Positions 1 through 9,262 of a DNA stretch of 64,000 nt are shown here, one piece after another (the stretch's first letter is position 1; every line of letters begins with the position of its first letter). Under the pieces are notes generated by a model. The model worked only from the letters and a program-made list of their open reading frames with translations. It was not told the origin of the DNA and ran no database searches. A program made the position numbers and the translations under genes. Location: contig CAMUXE010000003.1 in assembly GCA_947164605.1 (NCBI GenBank), positions 103,423 to 167,422 of the forward strand, in the 5' to 3' direction. This DNA is from an uncultured Lachnospiraceae bacterium. Its GTDB lineage: Bacteria; Bacillota; Clostridia; Lachnospirales; Lachnospiraceae.

Positions 1-44
1 TATGGGCCTACGAAACCGCTTCCACCGATAATAAGTGTCTTCAA
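1..44 (-). CDS. NAD(P)-dependent epimerase/reductase, N-terminus only (possible GDP-6-deoxy-4-keto-hexose reductase)
   Basis: Only the first 14 or so codons are in the window. From a TTG start the peptide begins LKTLIIGGSGFVGP, which carries the GxxGxxG dinucleotide-binding loop of extended short-chain dehydrogenases. An AGGGAG ribosome binding site lies about 7 bases upstream. It directly follows gmd on the same strand, so it most likely reduces the 4-keto product of Gmd. The GGSGFVG loop looks more like Rmd (GDP-rhamnose) than Fcl (GDP-fucose), whose loop is usually GxxGMVG, but 14 residues cannot settle this. The nearby ATG at 49 runs into a stop after two codons, which supports the TTG. 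Confidence 0.6.
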   Translation of the reverse strand, partial: MKTLIIGGSGFVGP

Positions 45-120
45 GGCATTTCTCCCTAATTATTTCATAAAAATTTTTAATGCCAATAGCTATATAAAAA
101 TATAACTATCGGCATATAAA

Positions 121-1152
121 TTAAAGGTTTGCTGATTTAATTTCTTTTTCAACAAGCTTAAGATCGTTTGCAACCATGCGCTCAACCATCTCATCAAAGC
201 TTATCTCTCTAACCCAACCAAGCTCCTTCTCAGCCTTTGATGGATCACCAACTAAAAGCTCAACCTCTGCAGGTCTGAAGAATTTTGGGTTAACCTTAAG
301 TACTACCTTACCTGTAGCCTTATCCTTAGCGATTTCATCTACACCGCTGCCTTCGAACTCAACTTCGATACCAGCAGCCTTGAATGCAGCCTTAGCAAAA
401 TCTCTAACTGTGATTGTTGTACCTGTAGCTACAACGTAATCTTCTGGCTTGTCCTGCTGAAGGATGAGCCACATAGCCTTAACATAATCCTTTGAGTGAC
501 CCCAGTCTCTCTTTGCATCGAGATTACCGAGTTCAACGTGATCAAGAAGACCAAGCTTAATACGTGCTACAGAATTTGTAATCTTTCTTGTAACGAACTC
601 AAGACCTCTTCTCTCACTCTCGTGGTTGAAAAGGATACCAGAACAAGCATACATGTCATAGCTCTCTCTGTAGTTCTTTGTGATCCAATATCCATAAAGC
701 TTAGCAACACCGTATGGGCTTCTTGGATAGAATGGAGTTGTCTCTGTCTGAGGAATAGCCTGAACCTTACCGAACATCTCTGATGTTGAAGCCTGGTAGA
801 ACTTAGCCTCTGGCTTTACTACACGAATTGCCTCGAGCATATTAGTAACACCTACAGCATCGATATCAGCTGTAGTACATGGTGTATCCCAAGATGTTGC
901 TACGAACGACTGAGCTGCAAGGTTATATACTTCATCAGCCTGAGAAATTCTCATAGCTCTGATCAATGAAACTACATCCTGCATATCTGCATAGATGAAA
1001 TTAATCTTATCTTTGATATGCTCAACGTTGCCATAATCAACAACGCTCTTTCTTCTCATAAGGCCATAAACCTCATAACCGTTCTCTAAAAGTAACTCAG
1101 CAAGGTAAGAACCATCCTGACCATTTACACCTGTAATTAATGCTCTTTTCAT
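121..1152 (-). CDS. gmd: GDP-mannose 4,6-dehydratase
   Basis: Converts GDP-D-mannose to GDP-4-keto-6-deoxy-D-mannose, the branch point to GDP-fucose, GDP-rhamnose and related sugars. The protein has about 343 residues, normal for the family. Visible are the NAD(P) loop GVNGQDG at residues 8-14, the STSEMFG segment, the catalytic YGVAK (YxxxK) and the RDWGHSKDYV segment typical of Gmd. The frame is open to an ATG at 1164, but the GGAG ribosome binding site overlaps that codon and sits 6 bases before the ATG at 1152, so the start MKRALITG is preferred. It lies 67 bases downstream of manC and just before a reductase, forming a nucleotide-sugar unit. Confidence 0.95.
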   Translation of the reverse strand: MKRALITGVNGQDGSYLAELLLENGYEVYGLMRRKSVVDYGNVEHIKDKINFIYADMQDVVSLIRAMRISQADEVYNLAAQSFVATSWDTPCTTADIDAVGVTNMLEAIRVVKPEAKFYQASTSEMFGKVQAIPQTETTPFYPRSPYGVAKLYGYWITKNYRESYDMYACSGILFNHESERRGLEFVTRKITNSVARIKLGLLDHVELGNLDAKRDWGHSKDYVKAMWLILQQDKPEDYVVATGTTITVRDFAKAAFKAAGIEVEFEGSGVDEIAKDKATGKVVLKVNPKFFRPAEVELLVGDPSKAEKELGWVREISFDEMVERMVANDLKLVEKEIKSANL

Positions 1153-1218
1153 AACTTTCTCCATTCAATTATTAAATCAATTATTTTTATTTTAGTTTGC
1201 TTTATATTGCTCTATCGC

Positions 1219-2289
1219 CTATAAATACTGTGTCTTGCCCTGTTCTCTCAAAGCTGCAAGAACCTGCTTAATCTCTCCGGCATGTTCCTTGCTTGAGATA
1301 AGAATAGCATCGTCAGTATCTACTACTATCATATCCTTAAGACCAACTGTTGCAATAAGCTTATCCTGACCCTGAATTACACAGTCGCTAGTGTTGATAC
1401 TTACCACATTTCCAGCTATACAGTTATGATTCTCATCATTCTTCTTAATTCTACCTACTGCAAGCCAAGAACCAACATCATCCCAACCAAAATTACCAGC
1501 TAAGGTGAAGATGTTTTCAGCCTTCTCCATGATGCCATAGTCAACTGACTGTGACTCTAGAAGTGGGAACTCTTTATTGAGGACCTCAGTGTAATCAGCC
1601 TGACCAACTGCATCCTTAATTTTGAGCAAGCCTTCATATGTGCTTGGCATATACTTCTTGAACTGCTCAAGAATTGTTTTTGTGCTCCATACGAACATAC
1701 CTGAATTCCAGAGATAGTGTCCATCTTCAAGATAAGATTTAGCTGTCTCTAAATCTGGCTTTTCAACGAACTTTTCAACAGCTACGCCATTGCCATTCTT
1801 TGAATCGCTTGAGTACTTAATATATCCGTAACCTGTCTCAGGATAATTAGGAGTAATACCTACTGTGACAAGATTTGGGCCTGATTCAGCAATCTTGATT
1901 GCCTCTTTAAATGTATCAATAAAGATCTCATTGCTCTTGATAAGGTGATCAGAAGGAAGAACTATCATAACAGCCTCTTCATTCTTCTTAGCAGCATGTA
2001 CAGCTCCAAGACCTATACAAGGTGCTGTATTTCTACCGATTGGCTCACAAAGAATGTTCTCTTCAGGAATCTCTGGTAACTGTTCCCTAACTAAAGCTCG
2101 ATAATTTTCATTAGTAGAGATGTAGATATCCTTCATATCAACCAAAGGATTAATTCTCTCTACAGTAAGCTGTATCATTGTCTTTCCATCATCTGTAAGT
2201 GATAAAAACTGTTTTGGAAGGTTAAGACGGCTCTTTGGCCAGAATCTTTCTCCCTTACCACCTGCCATGATTAATGCAGTTGTCTTCAT
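1219..2289 (-). CDS. manC: mannose-1-phosphate guanylyltransferase
   Basis: Makes GDP-mannose from mannose-1-phosphate and GTP, feeding Gmd next door. The 356 residues match single-domain ManC; the C-terminal isomerase domain of bifunctional ManC/AlgA proteins is absent. The nucleotidyltransferase signature GGKGERFWPKSR begins at residue 10, followed by the sugar-phosphate motif FVEKPD and the NSGMFVW segment. A near-consensus promoter lies at 2374-2402, so manC, gmd and the following reductase can be transcribed independently of the long glycan operon upstream. Confidence 0.95.
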   Translation of the reverse strand: MKTTALIMAGGKGERFWPKSRLNLPKQFLSLTDDGKTMIQLTVERINPLVDMKDIYISTNENYRALVREQLPEIPEENILCEPIGRNTAPCIGLGAVHAAKKNEEAVMIVLPSDHLIKSNEIFIDTFKEAIKIAESGPNLVTVGITPNYPETGYGYIKYSSDSKNGNGVAVEKFVEKPDLETAKSYLEDGHYLWNSGMFVWSTKTILEQFKKYMPSTYEGLLKIKDAVGQADYTEVLNKEFPLLESQSVDYGIMEKAENIFTLAGNFGWDDVGSWLAVGRIKKNDENHNCIAGNVVSINTSDCVIQGQDKLIATVGLKDMIVVDTDDAILISSKEHAGEIKQVLAALREQGKTQYL

Positions 2290-2373
2290 TTTGCTATCTC
2301 CATTTCAGCTCTTAAGCTATTTAAATAATAATTCTACGCCTAAGCATACTTTCAAGTGTCCAAAAGCTAAATT

Positions 2374-2402
2374 ATTATAACTTTATGTTCTTTGCTTGTC
2401 AA
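2374..2402 (-). promoter_or_regulatory. sigma-A promoter for manC-gmd
   Basis: On the minus strand TTGACA (2402-2397) and TATAAT (2379-2374) are separated by exactly 17 bases, a perfect consensus. The predicted transcript starts near 2367, giving a leader of about 78 bases before manC. Confidence 0.8.
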
Positions 2403-2433
2403 TCATATAGCTTTTTTCTGAATAATATATACT

Positions 2434-4053
2434 TTACTGTCTGATGTGACCAGTAAGTTTATTGATATTTCCCTTGCCGTACTCATCAAAAGTCTGGCTT
2501 GTGACAAATCTTCCATTCTTGTCAAGCTTACCAAATTTCAGACTTCTTGTATCATAATCGTAGAAAAGCTCATATACATTCTTAGAAAAATCTATCTTAG
2601 AATAATCATCAGTAATCTCATATACATTGTGACTGTACATGCCACTTATTGAATTCATGGCATTAAGATCTCCATTGAAGGAAATTGAACCTGGGACATA
2701 AAGCACATCCCCGTCCTTAGCTGTATTTAAGAACTCATCCGATGAAAATGCATTGTCAAAACAGTTCTTTAAGGCTAACTGCTGATCATTGAAATCTGTG
2801 ATATATTTTCTTGTAGAGGCCTGACTTGTCAATACACACAGAAAAGCAACCAAGCCACACAGGGCAAGGAAAGCATTTTTCAAGCCATCAAGAGGCAACT
2901 TCTGATATATCAAAACAGTCAAGCATGTAATAACTATAACCAAGGCAAAGTAAGAATAGTAACTTGGCACATAGGCATACGAATCCGCCTCAACTACCCA
3001 CATCTGATACTTAGCAGTCACAGATACCAAAACGCATGGTATCAGGGTCGATACAAATGCCACTATAAGTGTAAATATCACTTTTTCCTTGTCCAATTCC
3101 TTAGCTTTTCTAATTGCAGCCACAAAACCTATAGCCACCACAAAGCCAACTACAATCGAAATTGGCGATATGGCCTTGATCATATTCCCAAAGCCAAAAC
3201 TGTATATGTCATGTACATATTTGTTGAAAGGGGCAAAGCCAATCGCATAGGTAAAAAGTGTCCTCAAGGCATGGCCTATATTAGAGGCTCCAACCGAATT
3301 ACCATCATATACTGATGGATGCATCATTCTGTATGCCATATATACTGCCAGATAAGCTGCTGCAAGCACTATATGACATAAGAGATCCCTCATAGAATAT
3401 AGGAAGGACTTAATAAAGCTTTTGCCATTTTCTTTCATCTCAAAGTAGAAGGCTATGCCAAAACTGACCATACAAAAGAGAAAAAATGCCTCATAGCAGA
3501 AAAGGCTTATAAGAAGAAAGATGGCACTAAAGACCATATTTCTCTTCTTCTTTTTCTTATAATAAGTAAGCTCCTGCTCTATAGATAACATTATAAGTCC
3601 CATTGAGATCTGATGAGTCAGTATATAACTCACAAAAAGATTGTGCTGTCCATCCACATAAGCAGCCCCTATAAAGAAGATTGCTGCCGCATAGGCCAAT
3701 CTCTTGTCCAAATGTCTCTCGAGCAAGAACCACATGCACCATACCGAAAACAAAACCCCTATAGTGCTAAAAAGCTTATATAGAAAGAGGCTGTTAGGCG
3801 CAAATGCATAGCAGGCAAAATAAGACAGAATGTAATTCTCAATTCTGCCCTGCATCTCAGCACCAGAAATCGCACAAGGTCCCACCTGATCATTCATCAT
3901 ATAGAGGTAGTGACTAAAATCATCATCTACAGTAAACACAACATTTCTGATCAAGTAAAAAAATGCTGCACTAGCGGCTATAAGGGCAAGCCAAATCACC
4001 TGATTTGTGTACTCCTTTTTTGCCTTCCTAGTCTTGTAATAAACGCTTTCCAT
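2434..4053 (-). CDS. polytopic membrane protein, GT-C-like (DUF6056/GtrII-type)
   Basis: A 539-residue protein with about ten hydrophobic segments. A short basic N-terminus leads into a first membrane segment (about residues 18-40), followed at once by an acidic DDDFSHY motif at 43-49. An acidic pair just after TM1 is where lipid-linked-sugar-dependent GT-C glycosyltransferases place catalytic acids. A soluble stretch of about 120 residues closes the protein. The neighbours are glycan biosynthesis genes. I infer a role in glycosylating or modifying the exported polysaccharide. The exact family is uncertain; it could also be a polymerase or flippase-like protein. Confidence 0.6.
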   Translation of the reverse strand: MESVYYKTRKAKKEYTNQVIWLALIAASAAFFYLIRNVVFTVDDDFSHYLYMMNDQVGPCAISGAEMQGRIENYILSYFACYAFAPNSLFLYKLFSTIGVLFSVWCMWFLLERHLDKRLAYAAAIFFIGAAYVDGQHNLFVSYILTHQISMGLIMLSIEQELTYYKKKKKRNMVFSAIFLLISLFCYEAFFLFCMVSFGIAFYFEMKENGKSFIKSFLYSMRDLLCHIVLAAAYLAVYMAYRMMHPSVYDGNSVGASNIGHALRTLFTYAIGFAPFNKYVHDIYSFGFGNMIKAISPISIVVGFVVAIGFVAAIRKAKELDKEKVIFTLIVAFVSTLIPCVLVSVTAKYQMWVVEADSYAYVPSYYSYFALVIVITCLTVLIYQKLPLDGLKNAFLALCGLVAFLCVLTSQASTRKYITDFNDQQLALKNCFDNAFSSDEFLNTAKDGDVLYVPGSISFNGDLNAMNSISGMYSHNVYEITDDYSKIDFSKNVYELFYDYDTRSLKFGKLDKNGRFVTSQTFDEYGKGNINKLTGHIRQ

Positions 4054-4107
4054 GAAATCTCCTTAATAAATATGAGGAAGTTAAATTGGGATCTAAGAAT
4101 TTAAGTA

Positions 4108-5691
4108 TTAAAAATTAGCATACATAAAGGCTGAAGTTCCATTGGTGTAACCAAACAAAATTACCCAAGCGATAAGAGCATAGTAGATAAACCAGCGAAT
4201 TGGGAGATGAAAACTTGCAATTTTCTCTCTGATCAGAACTCCCCTCTCCTTGAAGATGCTGATAATCAAAAGGACAAGGCAGGCTATTGCAACTATGATC
4301 AAGTCTTTAAGCGACATTCCAGCCTTCTCAATACCAAGCAAGCTAATCTTGTTGCTGGCAAAATTGAAGGAATCCTTCATCATAAAAATCGCACTCCTAA
4401 CAGTTGGCGACATATCAAAGTACCAGCCTATATTGACTAAAATGAAGGTTCTGATTATCATCCAAAATTGCCAAGGAGCTGACTTTTTCTTTATATGTGT
4501 AACTTCAAAAAACTTCTTATAGACAGGCTCTAAGAGAACTGATACTGCCATAATAAGGCCGTTATACATACCATAAGCTATATACTTCCATGCTGCTCCA
4601 TGCCACACACCAACTATAAAGAAGATGATAAGGTCTGCTATACAGACAGGGAGCTTCTTTCCAGCTTCGCCGAAATGCTTTTTTGACCATTTACCTATAT
4701 TTGCAGCCACTTTCGAAAGTGAGAATGGATAGAAAATATAGTCTTTCATCCAAGTTCCAAGAGTGATATGCCATCTACGCCAGAACTCTCCTATCGATTT
4801 AGAGAAGAATGGCTGTCTGAAGTTCTCATCCATGGTAATTCCAAGCATTTGAGCTATACCAATTACCAAGTCCATACCACCAGAGAAATCAGCATAGAGT
4901 TCTGCACAATAGAGCAAGACCGCCAATATATCATACCAACCGCCGTAAGCCGCCGGATTGGCAAATACTTTGTTTACATAGGCTGCCGATCTATCAGCTA
5001 TAATCAGCTTTTTAGCCAAACCGAAAAGAATGCGCTGAAGTCCAAACTGAATGTTCTTCAAGTTATAATCATTGCCCTCAAAGAGCTGTTTACCCAAGGT
5101 TTGGAATCTGCCAATTGGTCCCTCAAGAATCTGTGGGAAGAAACACACAAAAAGCATGAGCTTAAAAGGATTCTTCTCAACTTCAACCTTACCCCAATAC
5201 ACATCAATAACATATGATGCTGTCTGGAAGGTAAAGAAAGATATTCCTATAGGAGCCACAAAGTTGAAGGTCGGAATAATTAGTGATCTTCCAAGCTTCT
5301 CAATTAAAATATTGACATTAAGAATAGCAAAATCTGTATATTTGATTCCACACAAGCTGATAAAGGTTGCAAGCAGCATAAAGAAGATTGTAATCTTCTT
5401 TTTCTTTTTCAACTTGGCCTTATAGGCCTTCTTTTCCTCAGAGCTCATATCAGCCTTATGCGAGGCAAGATAAGCCTTTCCTTGTCGTGCCTGCTTATCT
5501 ATCAGTCTTGTAGCCAGATACACAACCATAGTCTGCCAGAGCACAAAAACTATCTTCTTTACTCCAAAAGAAACATAGTAGACCAGACTGACTATCAAAA
5601 GCCATATCCAGCGGAACTTTTTAGGCAGTAAGTAGTAGACAACAAGTGTCAAAAGCAAAAATAGAAAAAACTCTAATATTGTAAATGACAT
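4108..5691 (-). CDS. MBOAT family O-acyltransferase (AlgI/DltB-like)
   Basis: A 527-residue integral membrane acyltransferase that moves acyl (often acetyl) groups across the membrane to an extracellular glycan. Family marks are the GEFWRRWHITLGTWMKDY segment and the conserved histidine in VWHGAAWKY, with many membrane helices around them. It starts one base after the stop of the SGNH gene (TGATATG), so the two are probably translationally coupled. This pairing matches AlgI with AlgJ/AlgX and DltB with DltD, where the SGNH partner completes transfer. I infer O-acylation of the polysaccharide made by this locus; the donor and acceptor cannot be read from sequence. Confidence 0.9.
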   Translation of the reverse strand: MSFTILEFFLFLLLTLVVYYLLPKKFRWIWLLIVSLVYYVSFGVKKIVFVLWQTMVVYLATRLIDKQARQGKAYLASHKADMSSEEKKAYKAKLKKKKKITIFFMLLATFISLCGIKYTDFAILNVNILIEKLGRSLIIPTFNFVAPIGISFFTFQTASYVIDVYWGKVEVEKNPFKLMLFVCFFPQILEGPIGRFQTLGKQLFEGNDYNLKNIQFGLQRILFGLAKKLIIADRSAAYVNKVFANPAAYGGWYDILAVLLYCAELYADFSGGMDLVIGIAQMLGITMDENFRQPFFSKSIGEFWRRWHITLGTWMKDYIFYPFSLSKVAANIGKWSKKHFGEAGKKLPVCIADLIIFFIVGVWHGAAWKYIAYGMYNGLIMAVSVLLEPVYKKFFEVTHIKKKSAPWQFWMIIRTFILVNIGWYFDMSPTVRSAIFMMKDSFNFASNKISLLGIEKAGMSLKDLIIVAIACLVLLIISIFKERGVLIREKIASFHLPIRWFIYYALIAWVILFGYTNGTSAFMYANF

Positions 5692-5692
5692 A

Positions 5693-6805
5693 TCAATACC
5701 CCTTCCATTCTAGTCCTGTAGCCTCTGTGTAATCTTTTTTATAGTTATCATACATATCCTGAAAGCTTGAATAGAAGTAATCGCTCTTATCATAGGAGCC
5801 ATCACTGCAATCCTTCAGGAAGCTCGCCAAGAGCTCCGAATACTGATCAGCAACCCTTCCGCCCATATGGCCCTCAAGGTCTCCATAATCTGTATCGCAT
5901 CTTGGCAGCACACTCATCTTTACATCATTAAAATCATAAAACTCAACTCCACGCGCCGAGAAGAAGTCCTTGAACTTCTTGTGTGTTGTCTCAAGGCCAA
6001 GATACTTCACACTTGAAGGAGTTATTGGAGATATAACACAAACCAGTCTTATATTATTCTTATCACAAAGAGCCTTTATCTTGTCAAAGTACTCTATTGG
6101 CAATTCATCAAAATCTGAATTCTGTCTACCAACCCACTGATCTACAATCCTTCCACCTGGTTTGTCTCCTGATACCAGACGATAAGAGTAGCCCTTGCCC
6201 ACATATGGGCCATCAGCCTCTGTCACATAGCCATTCTTGCCAAATGTAGCCTCAATATCATAATTCCAGTAAGAACTCTTGGTCTTTACACTGAGATTCC
6301 TCTTAATATTCTTTAACTTAACCTTATAGGCCAACCTGTTAGTGCAGATATTCCTCAAATCTATGTACTTATAGTTGTTCTTAAGATACTCAAGCTTAGT
6401 TTTAAGTCCAAGCTGCTGATAGACAAAGGATCTGTTAAAGTTAGCCTTAGGCTGATCTTTCACCCAATACTGATAATCAACGTCATAGATTATTGTCTTT
6501 ACATCGTTATGTTTTATGATCTCCTCAATCTGATAGTAATTATCATCCACTGCTGCACCTGGAATCGCAGCATTTATCGAATTAACCCCTAGTTTCTCAT
6601 CAAGCTTATATGGATTGATAGCACTTCTGGCATGTGAAGCACCCACTATAACCGTATCATAGTTAGTGTCCTTCCTATTAAGCTCATGCATTATGTAGCG
6701 AACATAGCCAGATGGCGAAAACACAAAATCAAGTCCAGCAAAGACAAAAGCTAAAATCGCCAAAAATATAAGACATCTTATATATGGCCTTATCTTCTCT
6801 TTCAT
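5693..6805 (-). CDS. membrane-anchored SGNH/DltD-AlgJ-like protein, partner of the MBOAT acyltransferase
   Basis: 370 residues. One N-terminal membrane anchor (about residues 8-28) is followed by an extracytoplasmic SGNH-type domain with GASHARSA, placing the presumed catalytic Ser at about residue 57. A late DLEGHMG segment could supply the Asp-x-x-His of the triad. The gene is immediately upstream of and coupled to the MBOAT gene, as in alginate, cellulose and teichoic-acid acylation systems. I infer transfer of the acyl group to the exported glycan. A hairpin at 6854-6876 separates it from the GT4 upstream and may attenuate transcription. Confidence 0.8.
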   Translation of the reverse strand: MKEKIRPYIRCLIFLAILAFVFAGLDFVFSPSGYVRYIMHELNRKDTNYDTVIVGASHARSAINPYKLDEKLGVNSINAAIPGAAVDDNYYQIEEIIKHNDVKTIIYDVDYQYWVKDQPKANFNRSFVYQQLGLKTKLEYLKNNYKYIDLRNICTNRLAYKVKLKNIKRNLSVKTKSSYWNYDIEATFGKNGYVTEADGPYVGKGYSYRLVSGDKPGGRIVDQWVGRQNSDFDELPIEYFDKIKALCDKNNIRLVCVISPITPSSVKYLGLETTHKKFKDFFSARGVEFYDFNDVKMSVLPRCDTDYGDLEGHMGGRVADQYSELLASFLKDCSDGSYDKSDYFYSSFQDMYDNYKKDYTEATGLEWKGY

Positions 6806-6853
6806 TTCACACTCCCAAAATCAAATCAGGCAATATCATCATTTACGCAGTAA

Positions 6854-6876
6854 ACCCTAGCCTCAAAGACTAGGGT
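6854..6876 (-). terminator. hairpin between GT4 and SGNH genes
   Basis: ACCCTAG and CTAGGGT form a perfect 7-bp stem with a 9-base loop. Only a short T run follows, so it is more likely a leaky intra-operon attenuator or mRNA-stability element than a full stop. Confidence 0.5.
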
Positions 6877-6881
6877 AAAAA

Positions 6882-8081
6882 TCAATCTAAAAACTTCTTA
6901 TATCTATCAACAATGATGTCCCATGCAAAGTGGCTCTTAACAAACTTCTTTCCATTCTCTCCCATTGCATCGCTTATCTGTCTCTCTTTCAAAAGATAAG
7001 CTACAGTTCCCTCGAAGTCAGTATATGAAGCAAAGTAAAGGCCGCCGTTATTCTGTCTGACAAAATCAGCAGTAACCTCACAATTTTCATGAACCAAGAC
7101 AGGTCTTCCCGCAAGCCATGACTCCATGATAACAAATGAGAAGCTCTCATTCATACTTGGCTGACAGAGCAGAGCCGCTGCCCCATAGGCGTCGTACTTA
7201 TCCTGAATATCGACAAAGCCCAAATCTATGACATCATCTGCCACTCCCTTAGGAATCTCAATCTGGCCACCGCCTATAAGGACAAGCTTTAAGTTCTTGC
7301 TGACCCCTTCAATCTGGCCCATCTTAACTCTCTGCTTAAATTTGTCAAAGTAGGCAAGAAGGCTGTCAACATTCTTACCCTTCTCTTTTCTTCCGGCGTA
7401 GAGGATAAAATCATCTTCTATCTTGAACTTTTCTCTGAATCTTGCCGCATCTGACTCAAAATCAGTATCAAGTCCCAATCCCATGACCTCACACTTAACC
7501 TGACTCAGGTCATAGAGCTTATTTGCAAGTTCCATCTCTGGTCTGGCATTGAAAAGCATGCCCTTTACCTTAGAAAAGACCTCAGCGTAAGTCTCAAAAT
7601 GAGCATAGGCCTCATCATGAAAGCAAGGAATCATAACTGATTTCTCAGGAAAGTTCTTGCATCCATGGTAACAAGTGCCAAACATATAAGGAATGTAGAC
7701 AAAGTTGGAATACTCATCATAGTGCTCTCTCATATAATCCATGAGGTCATCAGAGTTGACCATCTCTCTATTGAAAGTCTCCTCCTCTTCTCTGCTTATC
7801 TTTGCACCAGCGATGAGCTTAGCATTGACCTCGTCAAATGCTTTGACATCCCTCTTCCTAACCTTAAATCTCTTGATTGGTATTCCCAGCTTAGACTTGT
7901 AATCGCCTGGCTTGTAGTAATTCTGGTTCCAGTCACTTGCAAACTTCTCAACACATGTGGTAAGAATCTCTACTGCCTCACCATCAAGAAAAAGATGGTC
8001 TGAGACACCTCTCAAGGCTGCCTCTGCACCACCTGGAATATTGTCCCCATACCAGGGAACAACAAAACCTATCTTCTTCAT
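6882..8081 (-). CDS. glycosyltransferase family 4
   Basis: 399 residues with two Rossmann-like halves. The N-terminal half has the glycine-rich PGGAEAA acceptor-side loop; the C-terminal half has YAGRKEKGKN and the donor-binding E-x7-E motif ESFSFVIME. This is the GT-B fold of GT4 retaining transferases that use NDP-sugars. Its ATG overlaps the stop of the upstream GT4 (ATGA, 8078-8081), so the pair is coupled. It resembles that neighbour strongly in layout and probably arose by duplication. The sugar and linkage are unknown. Confidence 0.88.
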   Translation of the reverse strand: MKKIGFVVPWYGDNIPGGAEAALRGVSDHLFLDGEAVEILTTCVEKFASDWNQNYYKPGDYKSKLGIPIKRFKVRKRDVKAFDEVNAKLIAGAKISREEEETFNREMVNSDDLMDYMREHYDEYSNFVYIPYMFGTCYHGCKNFPEKSVMIPCFHDEAYAHFETYAEVFSKVKGMLFNARPEMELANKLYDLSQVKCEVMGLGLDTDFESDAARFREKFKIEDDFILYAGRKEKGKNVDSLLAYFDKFKQRVKMGQIEGVSKNLKLVLIGGGQIEIPKGVADDVIDLGFVDIQDKYDAYGAAALLCQPSMNESFSFVIMESWLAGRPVLVHENCEVTADFVRQNNGGLYFASYTDFEGTVAYLLKERQISDAMGENGKKFVKSHFAWDIIVDRYKKFLD

Positions 8082-9262
8082 TTCTCAATACTCTCCACAA
8101 CATCAACAAACCTGTTGATAATCTTGTCCCATGCGTAATAGTCCTGAATATACTTCTTACCGTTGCGTCCCATAGACTCAACCTCTTCAGGATGATTGAG
8201 GATATATTCCATGCAGCCCTCAAACTCATAGTAATTCTTATAGTAAAGACCGCCATTGCTCTTTCTGCAGTGGCCCTTTAAGACATCACAACGACCATTT
8301 ACCAATACAGGCTTTTCAAGGTCCATAGCCTCAAGAACAACAATTGAAAGGCTCTCAAAGAATGATGGCATGATAAGCATTCTAGATCCAGCTATATAGT
8401 CATACTTCTCCTGCTCGCTTACAAAGCCCAAAGGCACAATATCAGGATGGTTTGGAATACTCATAACGGCCTTGCCCATAAGAACAAGCTTGAGATCAGA
8501 TGGATGTTCCTTCTTGTATCTGATAAAGAAGTCAAACATCTGAGCACAGCCCTTAGCTTCCTCAATACGGCCTACATAGACAACATAGTTTGATATGCCC
8601 TTCTCATTGGCAAGATGACTAGGATCTACAGTCTCTGGAAGTTCAACGCCAGATCCACCATGGCCGCCGTTGTTAACTATATCTGAATTCCCAAACTTTC
8701 TCTCAACAAATTCCTTCTCCTCACTTGTGAGATAGAAAAGGCCAGCCGGAATTCTGAAAATCTCTTCGAATGTCTTTAAGTATATAGGTGGCTCATCATG
8801 AGCAGTAGGTATAAGAACTGCCTTCTTTGCAACCTTTGGAAGTCCCTTAACTGTTGTGTAGTAAAGGTAGGTCATAAAGGCAAAATAATCATAATCGTCA
8901 GCGTGCTCCTCGATATAATCGATTAAGGCTGGCGAATATGGTCCCTGCTCATCAAACCACTTGTTTTCCTCCTCCATAGTGTGGTTGCGGTTTCCCATAA
9001 CCTTTTCATGGATTCTAGCAAACTTGTGGCTGCTTCTAGGGTGTTCTACCCCAAATCTGTGAACAGTGATGCCATTGACCACATCAGTATCATTCTTATA
9101 TTCATTCTTCCAAGTTGTGTACTCAACTGCCTTAGTTGTGATAACCTCGACATCATAGTGCTCTGTGAGATGTTCGCACATCTGTCTTGCAAGCACTTCC
9201 GCTCCGCCGTTAACCTCTAAGCCGTATCTTTGCACAACAAAAGCCAACTTCTTCTTAGCCAT
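8078..9262 (-). CDS. glycosyltransferase family 4
   Basis: 394 residues, GT-B fold. N-terminal RYGLEVNGGAEVLARQ is the typical GT4 nucleotide-sugar loop region; YVGRIEEAKG opens the donor domain and ESLSIVVLE is the E-x7-E motif. The gene overlaps its upstream neighbour by 8 bases and its downstream neighbour by 4, placing it in a tightly coupled run of three GT4 genes. It extends the polysaccharide repeat unit on the cytoplasmic face; specificity cannot be predicted. Confidence 0.88.
   Translation of the reverse strand: MAKKKLAFVVQRYGLEVNGGAEVLARQMCEHLTEHYDVEVITTKAVEYTTWKNEYKNDTDVVNGITVHRFGVEHPRSSHKFARIHEKVMGNRNHTMEEENKWFDEQGPYSPALIDYIEEHADDYDYFAFMTYLYYTTVKGLPKVAKKAVLIPTAHDEPPIYLKTFEEIFRIPAGLFYLTSEEKEFVERKFGNSDIVNNGGHGGSGVELPETVDPSHLANEKGISNYVVYVGRIEEAKGCAQMFDFFIRYKKEHPSDLKLVLMGKAVMSIPNHPDIVPLGFVSEQEKYDYIAGSRMLIMPSFFESLSIVVLEAMDLEKPVLVNGRCDVLKGHCRKSNGGLYYKNYYEFEGCMEYILNHPEEVESMGRNGKKYIQDYYAWDKIINRFVDVVESIEK

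Noticed and set aside
4768..5425. Two plus-strand frames of 117-149 codons opposite the MBOAT gene
   Set aside because: They are antisense to a clearly conserved membrane enzyme, have no ribosome site and no protein-like pattern.
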